Numbered from the stretch's first letter, positions 32,526 to 43,828 are shown. The stretch: DNA of 64,000 nt from Phaeodactylum tricornutum CCAP 1055/1 (GCF_000150955.2 NC_011684.1:620001-684000); one strand, 5' to 3'. Notes: generated by a model from the letters alone, not told the origin. Numbers and translations: made by a program.

Positions 32526-33306
32526 TGTTAGCCATCCTCCACAAGCTAGAGAGCGTTTTACTTTCATCCTCACGATCTATAGACTGAGGAAACGTTAATG
32601 GCGCATCCAAGCAAACAGTCCGTATTTATGCCCATATACCAAAATCACCGATTCACGCTACACCAGAACATGGGCTGTCGAAGGTAAATCGGAAAGCAAG
32701 AGGGCTAGAGTCCGCAGCAAGCGCGAGAAAAACGACACCGTGAAAGCAAGAGATATGCCCATTCCCGAAATGAGGTACGAAGCTCGGATCCCGAGGGGAA
32801 CCATTCGGTAAAGAGTTGAACAGGGCAGAGGATTGCGACTAACAGCGACGCAGCGAGGGCTCTGGAATACCGAACTATTTACAGATAGCTGGCTATCTAA
32901 CTTCTACATAGATAGTTTCGTAGGCAAGTGCCAACTGTCTTCTAACCAAACAGTGACACGAGCAGTGCAGCCTAGCCCATATGAGTGCGAGCGGAATTCA
33001 TTTCAATGTCAGCCAACTCTGGCTCACAGTCTGCACAAGGTGGGACACAGAGAAATTTTGGGAGAAATATCGCTGACGGGTACCCCACCACCGATCGCTA
33101 ACATTCCTTAGCAACACTCGCTTGAGTCTACCGTCTATCGCGGTGTATGAGTTAGACGTACATACGCATACTTGCACACATATGTAAACAGTTTTAGCAA
33201 CCGTATCGGTTCCAACGCTTATCGCTTTTAACTGTTGAGCCGCTACACATTAGTTTCAGGCGCTTGAATGGGGACCTTCGGGTACATTGCAAACCGAGAC
33301 CACCTT

Positions 33307-35555
33307 CTATTCCAAGATTTGCGTTTCGTTTGTATTTTGCCCCGGTGAACGTTGACAGCACTCGCACGGTACTTCTATATCAAAATCAGCCAGCTCACCA
33401 CTGCGACATATTGCAAGCTGTGATTGCAGCATAGCAATCTCGGCATTTCGATCGGTCGCTTCGCAGCAACATGGCTGTTGACATTTCAAGCATTCAATCA
33501 AACCAACCAAGGCCCAAGGATTCTTGGGATGAAAATGTAAATCTTTTCGAAACACCGCTATAGCCTCTTCCAAGAGTCCCTGTTCCAATAATAATCCACC
33601 CAAGGCATGGCGAATTGGTTGCATCTTACCCCACGGTTCGTCAAACACCAAGTCATCCTGCATTTGTACGGACTGCCGCAACAGTGCAAACGCCTTTTCG
33701 TATTGTCCTTCTCGATAGGCAATTTCCCCGTGCAGCATTACAGAATCTACCGCGAGCAAATCAAAAATGGTATTGTTGTGCAAAATTCGCATCGTCGCTT
33801 CGGGATCAACCCGCAACGCATCCAACGTCATCATCTCCTTGTTGGCTTCCTCGACGCGGCCTAGAGCAGCTAGCGCCAAGCCTCGGGCGTACCGCAGAGT
33901 ACAGGCCCGAAACAACATCAGGCGCTGATCCTTCGGCAATTCTAACTCCAAGATCTCCTTCCAGCGCCCAAAACGAACCATAATGTGCACTTCCAGAGCT
34001 GCATAGCTTTCCAAATATGACGTCAAATCGGGAAACTCTCGGAACATATCTTCGTTGATAAGTTCGTTCAACTCGTCCGCCAATTCCATAGCTTTCCCTT
34101 GCATCCCTCCGAGAATGGCCCCATATACGGCCATGTGATAATTGTGTACAATGTATCCAAAGTAAAAACTTTCCTTACCAGCCGTTGCCGGACTACTCGC
34201 CATGACATGTCGATCGGCCCGGATGGCTTGACAGTTGAAGTGCACACAGGACTCGTAGTCACCCAGCAAGACGTCGATGTGCGTTGCCATGTGCACCAGA
34301 TGTCCAGCATGGGGGAATTCTCCGCGGAGCGGCTGACAGGCAGCCAAGGCCTTTTCGGGATGCGCTGACATTTCGGAAAGGTGCACGTACATGTGGCACA
34401 GACCGGCGTGATGCGGATGAATTTTTAGCGAACGCTCCAGCACAGCTCGGGTTTCCACTACATCCGGGCTGAGCGGCTTGCCGGCTGAGAAACCAACCAA
34501 GAAACCAGTAGCATTGTGAGTGACATTATTTCCAAATGTATGTAACGGCGAAGAACCGACGCGTAGTTATCACAATCGCTTAGACTGCGCATATGACTCA
34601 CATGGATACTCGTATAGCTGCCAGGCATTCAAAACCATCAATGACTCCGCGAAACCGTAGGCGATTTCTGGATCGTTGTCGAACTTTTCGTATACTTTTC
34701 GCATGGCGTCGGAGTAGGGTCGACCGACAATATCGTGGCTCAAGTCTGGGTCGACACCCGGAGAACTCGTCAATACACGAATCGCCGCAAGCCACTGACA
34801 TTCTACATCCGATATTACAGAAGGTAGCTTTTCGCCGTTATTGGAAGGAACCGTCCTCTGTTTCTTTTTCCCCTTGCGTTTACGGTGTGCCTTGCGCAAC
34901 TCCTCAATTTTCTCCACAGCCATTCGACTGTGTCGATCGGCGACTTGCTGAGAAGGAAAGACGCAGAGCAGATCAGGCTTGTCTGTGTCTTCATAGTGAC
35001 AGGCTGACTCGTAGTAGGCTTCACCCTTAAAGTTGTAGTTCGGCGAATGACATAGTGCCAAAAGACCGTGGGCCAAAGCACAGTCTGGGCTGTTTTCTAG
35101 TGATGCCAGGAAACACTTGGAGGCCATTTCGTGCTGGTATGAAAGCATGAGCCGTAGACCTAAGTTAAAATAAGCCCGGCCTGCCTCATTGACGTCCAAA
35201 TTCGTCACGATTAGTCTTTGGTACGCGCCGAGATCAATTCTTGTTTCCCCATCCAAGGCGGGAAATGAAAACGGAGTTTCTCCCTGTAGTTGCTGATGCC
35301 GCATCGGATCAATGCCCTTGACCGGAATCGCAACAAAAGCAAGGTATGGAAGTTGGCATGGTTAGAAATAGAATGGGTAACATATCTCCGTCGCTGACTG
35401 TGAGATTGTTCAACCGTTGCAATCGACTCCAGCGCGCCTTGACGAGATAGCACGGATTCTAGCGTATCGGAACTCACATGATAGTGCCACCGCGGGGGCT
35501 GCTGATTGACATGCTGGGGCCTTGAGAGGTCTTCGGAGGAAGCAGTTGATTGCAT
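33307..35555 (-). CDS. TPR protein of a bacterial-type family, three exons
   Basis: Exons 35555-35478, 35316-34602 and 34484-33307; introns of 161 nt (GTGAGT...TCAAG) and 117 nt (GTGAGT...CTCAG). The product is about 656 residues, read as MQSTASSEDLS... RWHYH|GIDPMRHQQLQG... and YEYP|SGKPLSPDVV. TPR-like helices run from residue 65 to 620 (RAYFNLGLRLMLSYQHEMAS, EAIAVFRKDLHFHPKNPWAL). The block HPHHAGLCHMYVHLSEMSAH, followed by FPHAGHLVHMATHIDVLLGD, matches a signature (GHLVHMxxHI) of a TPR family common in bacteria. A Lys-rich insert (KKKQ) and a Cys-rich C-terminal segment (CLKCQQPCCCEA) are additions. The His-rich signature hints at metal or ligand binding; the function is not known. No signal peptide. 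Confidence 0.8.
35394..35404 (+). promoter_or_regulatory. CTGACTGTGAG element inside an intron
   Basis: Exact recurrent word within the first intron (35317-35477) of the TPR gene. Confidence 0.3.
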
Positions 35556-36539
35556 GCCAGAGTCAATCAACCTAAAGTATGCCTTGTCTCATGTAATACT
35601 ACGAAGCCGATCACCTACCAGAAAGTCGATGCATCAATTTTACGAAGCGGCAGTGAACTGTTCGGTGTGCGTAGTTCGTGCGTTGCGCTGTTTCTAAAAA
35701 TAGTGATGTCGCTGCTTCGGGATTTCGAAACTCGTTGGTCCTTGGTCTCTCTCGTCATGTCTATCATAATATATCATGGACGTCAGATAGTCGACCCGAA
35801 CCCACACACCTTCTCCTCCAGCGCTTGGAGGTTTGCTTTTCAACATAAGTATCTCATAGGAGATACAACTGTTTCACACTCCAAGGATATATTAAGTAGT
35901 CTCCGACTGACGTCGAGAAGTTTCCAACCAAAGCAGCGCAACGGGAGCAAGTATGGTATCATAAATCGACATCGCAAGAAAAAGCCAGCGCGCGAGAGAA
36001 ACGAACGACTCATAGTCAAACCGTAACGAATCTGCCGACTTTTTCTTTTTTTGGTACAGTATAGCTTGTGTAGAGCGGCTGACAGCGATAATAAGCCGGA
36101 TGTTACTAAAGGATATCGTGTTTGAACTAGCTAAACCTATGTAGGTAGGATGACTCAGCTTCAATGCGAAAACAAAACAAGTTTAAATTCAAGGAAATGA
36201 AAAGTAGGCATGAACGGGTGAATGCGGTCGCCTGCATATAGGACGGCGGCAGGCGAGTAGCGAGAGCCAACGTTTCGCATCATATTTTTTGGTTGGCAGG
36301 CGCCTATCTCCCGCGATTTATATACATGAGCAAAGTTTGCGGTATGAGGAGTATGGTGATGGTAACATTTCGACAAAGACATGATCCAATAATTGTCCAG
36401 ACTTTTCGGATTTTGAAGTCAGATAACATACACATTTTCTGTTTGACGTGTCTTCTTCCCCAAGCTTGCATATCTGTACGCGTACTAGAATATGCGCTTA
36501 CCAATTGTCCACAAGCACTACTCAAAAACAACAAAAGCT
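35556..36539. other. Intergenic region between the TPR and ankyrin genes
   Basis: About 980 bases. A 158-codon plus-strand frame (35550-36026) has no domain, poor context and overlaps the TPR start; not called. No repeat seen. Confidence 0.45.
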
Positions 36540-37607
36540 TCACCTTGGGTTCAAGAACAAGTCCGGTTTCCCGCGCAACGTACAAAAGACGACTCCCAAG
36601 GCATCTTTGACGGCCAGTTCTGTCAGCAGAAGAGGTATAGACTCGATAAGCTGATCCTGTTTGGTGGAAAACGACAACAACGTTGGGAACAGCAAACACT
36701 CTGGAAACGCCTGTATCAGCTCCCGGCAGCCTGACTTCCAGCGCCGCGAACCGTGAGCAACGGCAATATCAAACGGCGTGTGCCCGTCACGATTTCGGAC
36801 ACGAGCTGCTTCCGGTGCGAGACGAATCATTTCCGCCAAGACGAAATCTTCTTCATCCGGACAAGGTTGTGCTACGGCCCAGTGCAAGGGAAGATTACCG
36901 CAATAGACATCGGGAACTACCAGTTGTCGATGGTGTCGAACGAGAGCGAATTGACGGAGTTCGACCGGAACGTCAGGCAAGGCAAAACAGGCGTGTAGCA
37001 CCGGTAATCGCACTAGAGTCTTCGAATCGCGGCTATTCATGTCACAGTTAGACTCTCGTTGTAGTAAGGAATACTGAATAATAAGCAGACGTCGGACCGA
37101 TTCCCAATAGGGTGAGAGAGTCTGTACTTGCTGCAGGGGCCATAGGGAATGTAGGAATTGTTCACGGAGAACGATTTCGCGCGTTAAAATGTCCAATGGA
37201 CGAGATCCGTGGACGTCTCGTTCCAGGACCCCAGCGGGACGAGCCTGCAGCAAGAGCGACCAAACATCGCAACGATCACCAAGAAACTCTGCCGCTGTAT
37301 GAAAACAGTTGCGCCGGGAGCCGGGATCGCGGTATTCCAATATCTGTTGCTTTCCTGCCACAGCCAAGAGCCTTCGGAAAAGCTCCAAGGGAGCAGCAGG
37401 GTTTGCACACAAGTTGTGCGTGACAACTCCCAAACGACTTATTTCTTGATTGGTGTGGAACAGAGACGTATTGGATGCAGTGACGGCATCCAGGAGCTGA
37501 TGTGCTCTATTCCATTGCTCGTTGAAAATCGCGTCCGTCCATACTTGAATAAACCCAGCTATGGCGTTCGCCCTTTCTCCTTCTTCGGCGGTCGTACCAC
37601 CACCATT
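36540..37607 (-). CDS. Ankyrin-repeat-like protein
   Basis: 355 residues from the ATG at 37607; the frame is open upstream but only from a GTG. Ankyrin-like units are visible: NCFHTAAEFLGDRCDVWSLLLQ, GVLERDVHGSRPLDILTREI and GNLPLHWAVAQPCPDEEDFVLAEMI. The last continues into RVRNRDGHTPFDIAVAHGSRR. A helical N-terminus (WTDAIFNEQWNRAHQLLDAV) precedes them. Such proteins act as interaction scaffolds; diatoms have many similar ankyrin proteins of unknown role. No signal peptide, membrane segment or enzymatic domain. Confidence 0.7.
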   Translation of the reverse strand, partial: NGGGTTAEEGERANAIAGFIQVWTDAIFNEQWNRAHQLLDAVTASNTSLFHTNQEISRLGVVTHNLCANPAAPLELFRRLLAVAGKQQILEYRDPGSRRNCFHTAAEFLGDRCDVWSLLLQARPAGVLERDVHGSRPLDILTREIVLREQFLHSLWPLQQVQTLSPYWESVRRLLIIQYSLLQRESNCDMNSRDSKTLVRLPVLHACFALPDVPVELRQFALVRHHRQLVVPDVYCGNLPLHWAVAQPCPDEEDFVLAEMIRLAPEAARVRNRDGHTPFDIAVAHGSRRWKSGCRELIQAFPECLLFPTLLSFSTKQDQLIESIPLLLTELAVKDALGVVFCTLRGKPDLFLNPR

Positions 37608-38394
37608 CATGCTTTTTGAAGACAAACGATTTGCTCCAACAAATGTCACCGATCAAAAGACGAAACAACCTTGCTTGGCTTGTTGGAACCCAGTGATACA
37701 ACGATCACTAGAATAGAGGCTATAGAGGCGGCACTTCGACAGAACGCCCGCGTTGATTTTTGGTGGTTCGAAACTGTCCGGGAGTCGGCATCCGTCGATG
37801 TATGTCACACTGACGTGTTCATTTCAATAGTACGCTGAGATCGATTCGTCCTTTAAGAATTCGAAATAAGAAAGAAGCAAAAGCATGAAGAAAACGATAG
37901 GACTCTTGAATGTTGCTTAATGGATTTCGTTCACGATACAATGTCGTATTTCCTAAGCATTCGACATCGAGAACCCAGGGACGAAGCAAATCGAAGACGA
38001 TCGGGGAACGAATCCGTGCTCGACGATGACCGATCCATGCCAGACGCGCCTCGCCTTCCTCTCCAACGTTGTGGAACTGGACATCGCTAGAGTAATTATT
38101 GAAGAACACAAAACGACGATGAAGATCACAGTTGAGGAAAACGATGAACTACGAAGATTATGAGTCTACATTGTACTCTTGAATATTCGTAGGGACTGTG
38201 GGGCTGTGATTTGTTGTGTGTGGGACGGAAGCGACTTGTCTTTTAGCAGTAGGCGATTGAACTTCTGGTGAGACGTTGTCCATACCAGGAGTTGGATCAA
38301 CAGTAGTTGCGACTCGCTGTATCATTGTCACTGTCAATAGCGCTCTCCTCACGCTTCTTTCGTTGCGCCAAACTTCCCTCTCGCTCTCGCAACC
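37608..38394. other. Head-to-head intergenic region, ankyrin and 38395 genes
   Basis: About 790 bases. A TCACTGTCA word lies near 38330. Small minus-strand frames between 37819 and 38554 overlap and lack family signatures. Nothing else is assignable. Confidence 0.45.
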
Positions 38395-38974
38395 ATGCTC
38401 TACTCAAATCGGAATGCGGGAGGAGCGTTGGGCGTTTGCCTACTGATTGTCTTGTTTCAGGACAAGGATCAATGTCGGGGCTTTTCACCAGTAGCGAGAA
38501 CCATTTCTTTCGTACGATACCCCCGCGGGTCTCGGTTCGTACATTGCCGATCATGCCCTTGGGATACCGGAGACTTTTACCCGATCCTCCGCTACCTTAT
38601 TGACGGCAATACCCGAGGACGACGGCAACACGAGTCCAGAAGACAACGACCTTATCAGCACCGAAATCGAACCGAGGTTTGGCGATCAACGTGCATCTCC
38701 TCTCGCGGATGAAACGACAACGTTTCAAGAAAAACTTGACGCAATACTGGATACGCAATTCTTCAATCCCGATGACTACAACGAAGATTCGCAAGGACCC
38801 GTGGCTTGGTTTGCCAAACTGGTCAAAAACGACTACGAATTGGCGGAAGCCTTGTTTGTCGGCTTGCTCTTTGTTATCTTGGTGATTGTTTCGCAAGAGC
38901 TTTTACGCATGCAATTGTTTGGTTCCAACTACGCTCCTTTCCAAACTGGTGCAGGCATGGGGCGGTTGTTTTGA
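38395..38974 (+). CDS. Single-pass membrane protein with a possible signal peptide exon
   Basis: The well-supported part is 38573-38974. It is an acidic stretch (PEDDGNTSPEDNDLISTEIEP), a helical block, one membrane helix (AEALFVGLLFVILVIVSQELL) and a short tail ending GAGMGRLF. This frame has no ATG of its own. An upstream ATG at 38395 encodes MLYSNRNAGGALGVCLLIVL, signal-peptide-like. Splicing 38511 to 38573 (GTACGA...CGGAG, 61 nt) keeps frame and gives 172 residues. That acceptor lacks a pyrimidine tract, so the join is tentative. The family is not recognised. If the signal is real, the secretory route or plastid is likely. Confidence 0.55.
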
Positions 38975-39281
38975 ATATACTCACCAACGTACTTACGTAC
39001 TCCTCCCAGTCTGCGGCGGTGGCGCTCGCACGCTAGCCTAGCAACACTGCTGACCGGTCAAACATATGCTGTGCGCAAGCCAAAAAAGCCCTCGGGGGAT
39101 AACACAGCTGCACTCTAAAAATATGGAAATTCCCTACCAGTCAGCAGAGCTATCACGCCACGCCCGCTTTCATCAAAGACGAAGAAACCCTGTTATATGG
39201 AGTATGCCGCTACTGCACAAAGAAAGTGGCAAATTTGTTATTCAAGGATGCGATCTACTAATTGACTGTGTTCTCGCGCTT

Positions 39282-40202
39282 TTAAGTTGGTCGGTCCCAT
39301 TTTGTCTCGTTTGTTACCACATTGTAATAGTACGTCTTTCCTGATGCCGAATCTACTGCAGTGTCCCATCCAGCAACGAGCTTTGGAGTATCCGTACCCT
39401 CCTCGGTAAATTTGCCTAGTAATGCCGGAGGCGGTTCCCACTGACGTTGTGACGTTGTTCGATTAAAGTAATACGTCTTCCCCGTCGCACGATCTTTCGC
39501 AGCCTCCCATCCTAACGGAAGCGCGGGATGCGAACGCCGTAAAGCGGCGGAGACTTGTTCCAATGGATGGTTCGGATCGTGAACAAAAACCGGTCCTTGC
39601 TTCTTCCTTTTCTTCCGCTCCTTGGCAAGTCCTTCTAATTCGTCAGTGGGAGTGGGATTCTCGAAATCCTCTACTATCCTTGGAGCTATCTCTGGAAGAA
39701 CGTCGCCACGAAGCTGTTTGACAGAATCCGTTCCATCCCAGTAGTAGCCACTTTTTCGATCTCTGGTGGTAAACACGTAATCAAACTTCCAACCTTGAAA
39801 GGTTGGGGCTGGAAGACAATACGGGACATCCTCTGGACGTATCCTGGACTCAATTTGCTTCCGTTTCTTTCGCGAGATTGCTTCTTCGTCACCTCCTTTG
39901 CGCTGAAAGTTTGTGTAGCCCGCGTTGATCTCGGCCGCTCCAGTCTCTTGCCGCGTCTTTGCCTCGACCTTGCGTTCGTCTTGCCACGACTTCATCCCTG
40001 ATGCTCGGTCCGCAGCTTTCAGGGGGGCCGTTGGTGCCACCGAAGGCGTGGACCGATACGCATGCTTCAGGACGGATTTGTCGTTGCGAAAAGATTGCCA
40101 GGCGGCTGCCCCGTCACTTCCCAGAACAGGCTTGGCAACCAACTCATCGACAGCATTGAACACTTCGTACGAACCCCTGCTCGAGTTTATCTTCTCGCTC
40201 AT
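39282..40202 (-). CDS. Protein with two C-terminal WW domains, splicing-factor-like
   Basis: 306 residues, intronless. Two WW domains at the C-terminus: LPLGWEAAKDRATGKTYYFN... QWEPPP (about 228-258) and LVAGWDTAVDSASGKTYYYN... KWDRPT (about 276-306, the very end). Both have the two Trp, the aromatic triplet and the final Pro. Upstream, PYCLPAPTFQGWKFDYVFTT with KSGYYWDG (about 127-156) resembles an extra aromatic-rich module, and a Lys-rich patch (KERKKRKKQ) is a likely nuclear signal. WW domains bind proline-rich ligands; the double-WW, basic layout is typical of pre-mRNA splicing and transcription cofactors (inference). Confidence 0.8.
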   Translation of the reverse strand: MSEKINSSRGSYEVFNAVDELVAKPVLGSDGAAAWQSFRNDKSVLKHAYRSTPSVAPTAPLKAADRASGMKSWQDERKVEAKTRQETGAAEINAGYTNFQRKGGDEEAISRKKRKQIESRIRPEDVPYCLPAPTFQGWKFDYVFTTRDRKSGYYWDGTDSVKQLRGDVLPEIAPRIVEDFENPTPTDELEGLAKERKKRKKQGPVFVHDPNHPLEQVSAALRRSHPALPLGWEAAKDRATGKTYYFNRTTSQRQWEPPPALLGKFTEEGTDTPKLVAGWDTAVDSASGKTYYYNVVTNETKWDRPT

Positions 40203-40568
40203 GACGGCTACGGAAAAGCACTATGCAGCCCGCGCTTACAGATCACTATGACGCAAGCTCCTCAAAGTCCTCAAAATACGAGGCATCCCCCAAATTGATC
40301 GTAGATCGTCCCAATATGCTTTGGAACTGAAGGAATTTTTTTTGTTTTGTCCAATTTGCGTCGTAAATTTATGGATTGAACGACGTGATTGGCGTTCGTC
40401 GCGTCGCAATTGTGTGCTATCTCTTGTAAAACTTTCTCCTAGCCAAGAAACTACTTTCTAATGCGTTCATGGCTGGAATTTGAGGTGGAATGGAAGAAGC
40501 CAATAGCTCTACTTTACAATACAAATGGACCGTCGAGGGCCCGCATGGTGGGATTTGCCAATCGCGCT

Positions 40569-41888
40569 TCAGTGGCCGCCACTTTGCCCGTTGGTGGCGG
40601 CCATTCGTTCCGCACTCAGCCATAGGATGCCTGCTACGGTCAGCGAAGCGGAGAGAAACCACTTGGTAACGATGTACATTCCCCGAATTTCTCGAAACCA
40701 GAAAATGCCCCATAATCCACTGATCAAGATCTTGGCTTGGACGATTGAATTGCCGATACCCTGGCCCAGATATGTAACGGACAGGATGCTTCCAAACATG
40801 GCAATTGTCAGGAGTACTCCTGACGTGAAACCCGGCAGCCACAGCTTTCGAAAGTGCCAAGCCGGCATGACTTGAAAGGTGTGCAACAACACCGGGACAT
40901 TTAGATCTTGCTGCACGGTTTGATAACATGTGTAGGCAAAGAATACGCCCCAAATAAGACAGTTCATAACAATGGCCCCCGACGCATAACTGTACGACCC
41001 AACGATTTGTTTGAGACACTGCAGGTCATGTAGATCCACCGTTCCGCGTGAACGTACCTGATCATGTAGTTGGCACCACCATATCCCTGTGTTTTGGCGT
41101 AGTGTAGCGGAATGAGGGAACTGCCCGTCATGACACCGTTGAAAATGGCACCACAGATACCGGCTACACGTTTCTTCATGAAAACGCCACACAATAGGAC
41201 TTGGTCCGGATCTTTTTCTTTTGGTTCCGTCTGGAATGGTAAAGAGGGGTTCGTCCGCATCTGCGCTCGAGCCATAGCTGCCACTCTCCTCGTTTCGTCT
41301 CTGTATATCCCGATGGTCTATCTTGCCAGTGTAACTCGAGGTGCGTTTGACAATCAGCGCTCGATCGATCTCTTCGACCTCATTTTGATTTGGCCCAATG
41401 TTTTCCGTCATTTCGGTGGACGGTAATTGGTCCACCGGTTGCGGGGTACTGTAGAGGGACATGCCCACCAGTCCGAGCGCTAACAAAAGAAATGCACCGA
41501 GCGTGGCGAACATGTCCGAAACGGGTTCCTGGAAGAGCACAATCCCTACGAGAAAATTGATGACGATCATGACGGACGCCCATGTGCCTACCGCAATGGC
41601 CAATCCAGCCATACGAATGGCCAAGACTCCTCCCGTCCCACCCACCACCCAAAGTCCTCCCGAGACGAGACCCCAAGACGTCCAGGACGGAGCGATGCCC
41701 ATAAAAATGACCAACCAGGAAAGCATAAACATGGTGATTGTTTTGTAGGATTGAAATACGAGTGGATGTACGTCAATGTCTTTGGTTTCTCGAATAGGCA
41801 CACCGAACGAACCGTAGGCCAACGCCGCCACAATTCCGGCCAGCCATCCGCACGAGTCGGAACATCCTTCAAAGATGGAATCCACCAT
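40569..41888 (-). CDS. TMEM144-like multi-pass transporter, spliced
   Basis: Start chosen at the ATG at 41888 (MVDSIFEGCSDSCGW). Hydrophobic segments follow in the drug/metabolite-transporter style: WLAGIVAALAYGSFGVP, MFMLSWLVIFMG and IRMAGLAIAVGTWASVMIVI. After a hydrophilic loop the conserved text (KKRVAGICGAIFNGVMTGSS, then LIPLHYAKTQGYGGANYMIS) continues in another reading phase. The loop therefore hides an intron or a frameshift between about 41330 and 41180. A 68-nt intron at 40990-41057 (GTACGT...TACAG) then returns to the first phase as YMI|SYASGAIVMNCLIWGVFF. The C-terminus has four more helices ending near ILWLSAERM. The family is TMEM144/DUF1632, putative carbohydrate transporters. 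Exact length is unresolved. Confidence 0.75.
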   Translation of the reverse strand: MVDSIFEGCSDSCGWLAGIVAALAYGSFGVPIRETKDIDVHPLVFQSYKTITMFMLSWLVIFMGIAPSWTSWGLVSGGLWVVGGTGGVLAIRMAGLAIAVGTWASVMIVINFLVGIVLFQEPVSDMFATLGAFLLLALGLVGMSLYSTPQPVDQLPSTEMTENIGPNQNEVEEIDRALIVKRTSSYTGKIDHRDIQRRNEESGSYGSSADADEPLFTIPDGTKRKRSGPSPIVWRFHEETCSRYLWCHFQRCHDGQFPHSATLRQNTGIWWCQLHDQVRSRGTVDLHDLQCLKQIVGSYSYASGAIVMNCLIWGVFFAYTCYQTVQQDLNVPVLLHTFQVMPAWHFRKLWLPGFTSGVLLTIAMFGSILSVTYLGQGIGNSIVQAKILISGLWGIFWFREIRGMYIVTKWFLSASLTVAGILWLSAERMAATNGQSGGH

Positions 41889-42572
41889 TGAGCCAAGAAA
41901 GTCTAGCTTTTTCAGCAACGGAGTCGATAAAGAATGCGTACGTGGCTACCGCCGAGAAGTGAAAGAGGTAATGGTAAGGAAGTGCAGAAATGAACAGCCG
42001 AATAACATCAAGCAACAGCATGAGTGTGGCCTCGGCTACTAGTTGTATTAGCTGTACATTTCATTAGCAATGTGAAACCCTCATTTTAGCCGTCCTCGCT
42101 CGCGGATCGTCACCCGCGACTGTTTCAGTTATTACCGTTTTTACAATTAATACGAGATCGTGTTTGCAAGATATTTGCAAGGGTGTGCGGTCCGCGGAGA
42201 CATCCTGCTCTAGAACGCTCGTGGCCGATCTATCAATGGAAACTTTTCAAAAAAAACAATATTATTTAGCTTTAAATTCAAATAGCTGCCTATATCCCCA
42301 CCGCCGTTCGACTTTCTCCGTCAACGATGGCGACAACAGGATTTGTTGCTGTGAGGCAATTTCCACGGTGTTCTGATAGCGCAGAAGGGGTAGGGTAGCT
42401 AACTGTAATGTAAAATAACAAAGGTTGAAATACCGGTTAGGTCTCGATTCACTGTCACTGTCATTCCGAAAACCATCGTTGGATCCGATGCCTGCCCCAT
42501 CGTGATAGTCAATAAGCACACAACAGATTTGCTCTACGCTGCGAAACATTTGCTACACAGTACGCGAGTCTC
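41889..42572. other. Head-to-head intergenic region, TMEM144-like and WD40 genes
   Basis: About 680 bases. It holds TAACTGTAA at 42400 and a double TCACTGTCACTGTCA word near 42450. No gene seen. Confidence 0.5.
42400..42408 (+). promoter_or_regulatory. TAACTGTAA element between divergent genes
   Basis: Exact match 165 bases upstream of the WD40 ATG (42573). Confidence 0.4.
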
Positions 42573-43781
42573 ATGAGTTCGTATCGTAGTTTGCATCGCC
42601 AAGAGATTCTTCCCGGAACTGCCATCTGGGACATCGCCACGGCGCCCTTGCTGTCGTCCAACCACGCGACTAGTGTTGCCAACACTGCTGTTTCGTCAGC
42701 CACACACTGGAGATTCCTCACGGCGACTTCGGACGGAATTGTGCGCCTGTATAGTGCAGCGGAAGCATCGTTGGATGCCAAGCAGGACGTCTTGGACGCG
42801 TCCGCGCTTTCCGTCACGCTTACGCACGTCTTACTCGGACCATCGCAAACTTACCCAGTCACGGGTCGTGTATTGGGATGCACACAAGTCAGCGTCGCTA
42901 GAAATTACGTCGGTGACGATGACGACGCGGGTAATTTGGTCGTGGCTTCGCTGGAGCTTCCAGGGACGGTGCGCATTTGGGAACTGGATGAACGCATGGA
43001 CGATCGCCTGCCGAGAACGACTCCGGATCTGACCGACGAGAACGATAGTCCGTCGCAGATACGTGCGCTACACGAATTTACGGTACCCAACGCAACCGGA
43101 ACAACCCTTCGGCTTTGTCCACCCCGACTGCAAGGTGTCGGGGGCGATGTAGTCATAGCGGTAGGCTGTCTCGACGGAACGGTTGCCTTGGTAGCGACCG
43201 GCCTGTGGACACCACAAAGAGTCGACCACGCTGGCAAGAGTAAGGAACCAACAAAAGCTGGTACCGTGTTGGATTCCTGGGGCAGTCAAGGCTCGGCGGT
43301 TCCTCTTTGCTTCACGTGGCATCCTGTACAGCCCCAAACTCTGGCCGTGGGCCGGGAAGACGGTATCGTGGATGTATTGACGGACAGTCGCAAGTCGCAG
43401 CACCGATTTACCCAGCACGAAAATCCCGTCCGGGGAGTGGCTTTTACTGACGATGGTCACTTGTTGGTGGCCGGATCGGACGACGGATTTCTCACAATTT
43501 GGGATTTTAGTCGTCCGGTACCGGCACTCGTTCATCACGTTACCATGGCTCATCGTTCCTTGATTTTAAAGGCTACGCCGCTTGATCACCGACGATTTCT
43601 GACCACCGGCGCTGATCGTCAATTGCATGTTTGGAACGTGGGACAGATGAGTACCGGGCCGGTGCACACATTTCAAACAGATCACAGTGTGTGGTGTACC
43701 GAACGAGTCGTCCGCGGAGCGTCTCGGTTGGTCACCGGGAGTGACACAGGATGGCTCCAAGTCTATTCTTTGGCAAAGTAA
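42573..43781 (+). CDS. WD40 beta-propeller protein, Ski8/WDR61-like
   Basis: 402 residues, intronless. WD-type blades are spread along the whole protein: FLTATSDGIVRLYSA, LVVASLELPGTVRIWELDE, VIAVGCLDGTVALVATGLW, LAVGREDGIVDVLTD, GVAFTDDGHLLVAGSDDGFLTIWDF, FLTTGADRQLHVWNVG and SRLVTGSDTGWLQVYSLAK at the end. It starts directly with a propeller strand, so it is a free-standing propeller of about seven blades. The size and the last two blades (VWxVG... VWCTE... TGWLQVY) recall Ski8/WDR61, a subunit of the cytoplasmic Ski RNA-decay complex and of Paf1-related complexes. That subfamily call is tentative; the WD40 call is firm. Confidence 0.8.
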   Translation: MSSYRSLHRQEILPGTAIWDIATAPLLSSNHATSVANTAVSSATHWRFLTATSDGIVRLYSAAEASLDAKQDVLDASALSVTLTHVLLGPSQTYPVTGRVLGCTQVSVARNYVGDDDDAGNLVVASLELPGTVRIWELDERMDDRLPRTTPDLTDENDSPSQIRALHEFTVPNATGTTLRLCPPRLQGVGGDVVIAVGCLDGTVALVATGLWTPQRVDHAGKSKEPTKAGTVLDSWGSQGSAVPLCFTWHPVQPQTLAVGREDGIVDVLTDSRKSQHRFTQHENPVRGVAFTDDGHLLVAGSDDGFLTIWDFSRPVPALVHHVTMAHRSLILKATPLDHRRFLTTGADRQLHVWNVGQMSTGPVHTFQTDHSVWCTERVVRGASRLVTGSDTGWLQVYSLAK

Positions 43782-43828
43782 TGTGCATAGACTAAACGGA
43801 ATGACTAGCGGTAGTTTCACGAATTTAC

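Larger units (their letters stand above)
31616..33306. other. Intergenic region with right copy of the duplicated 5' flank
   Basis: About 1.7 kb. Besides the duplicated flank (31639-32165) it holds a reversed TGACAGTGAGA word near 32332 and a possible orphan terminal exon (32383-32525). The rest shows nothing I can assign. Confidence 0.5.
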
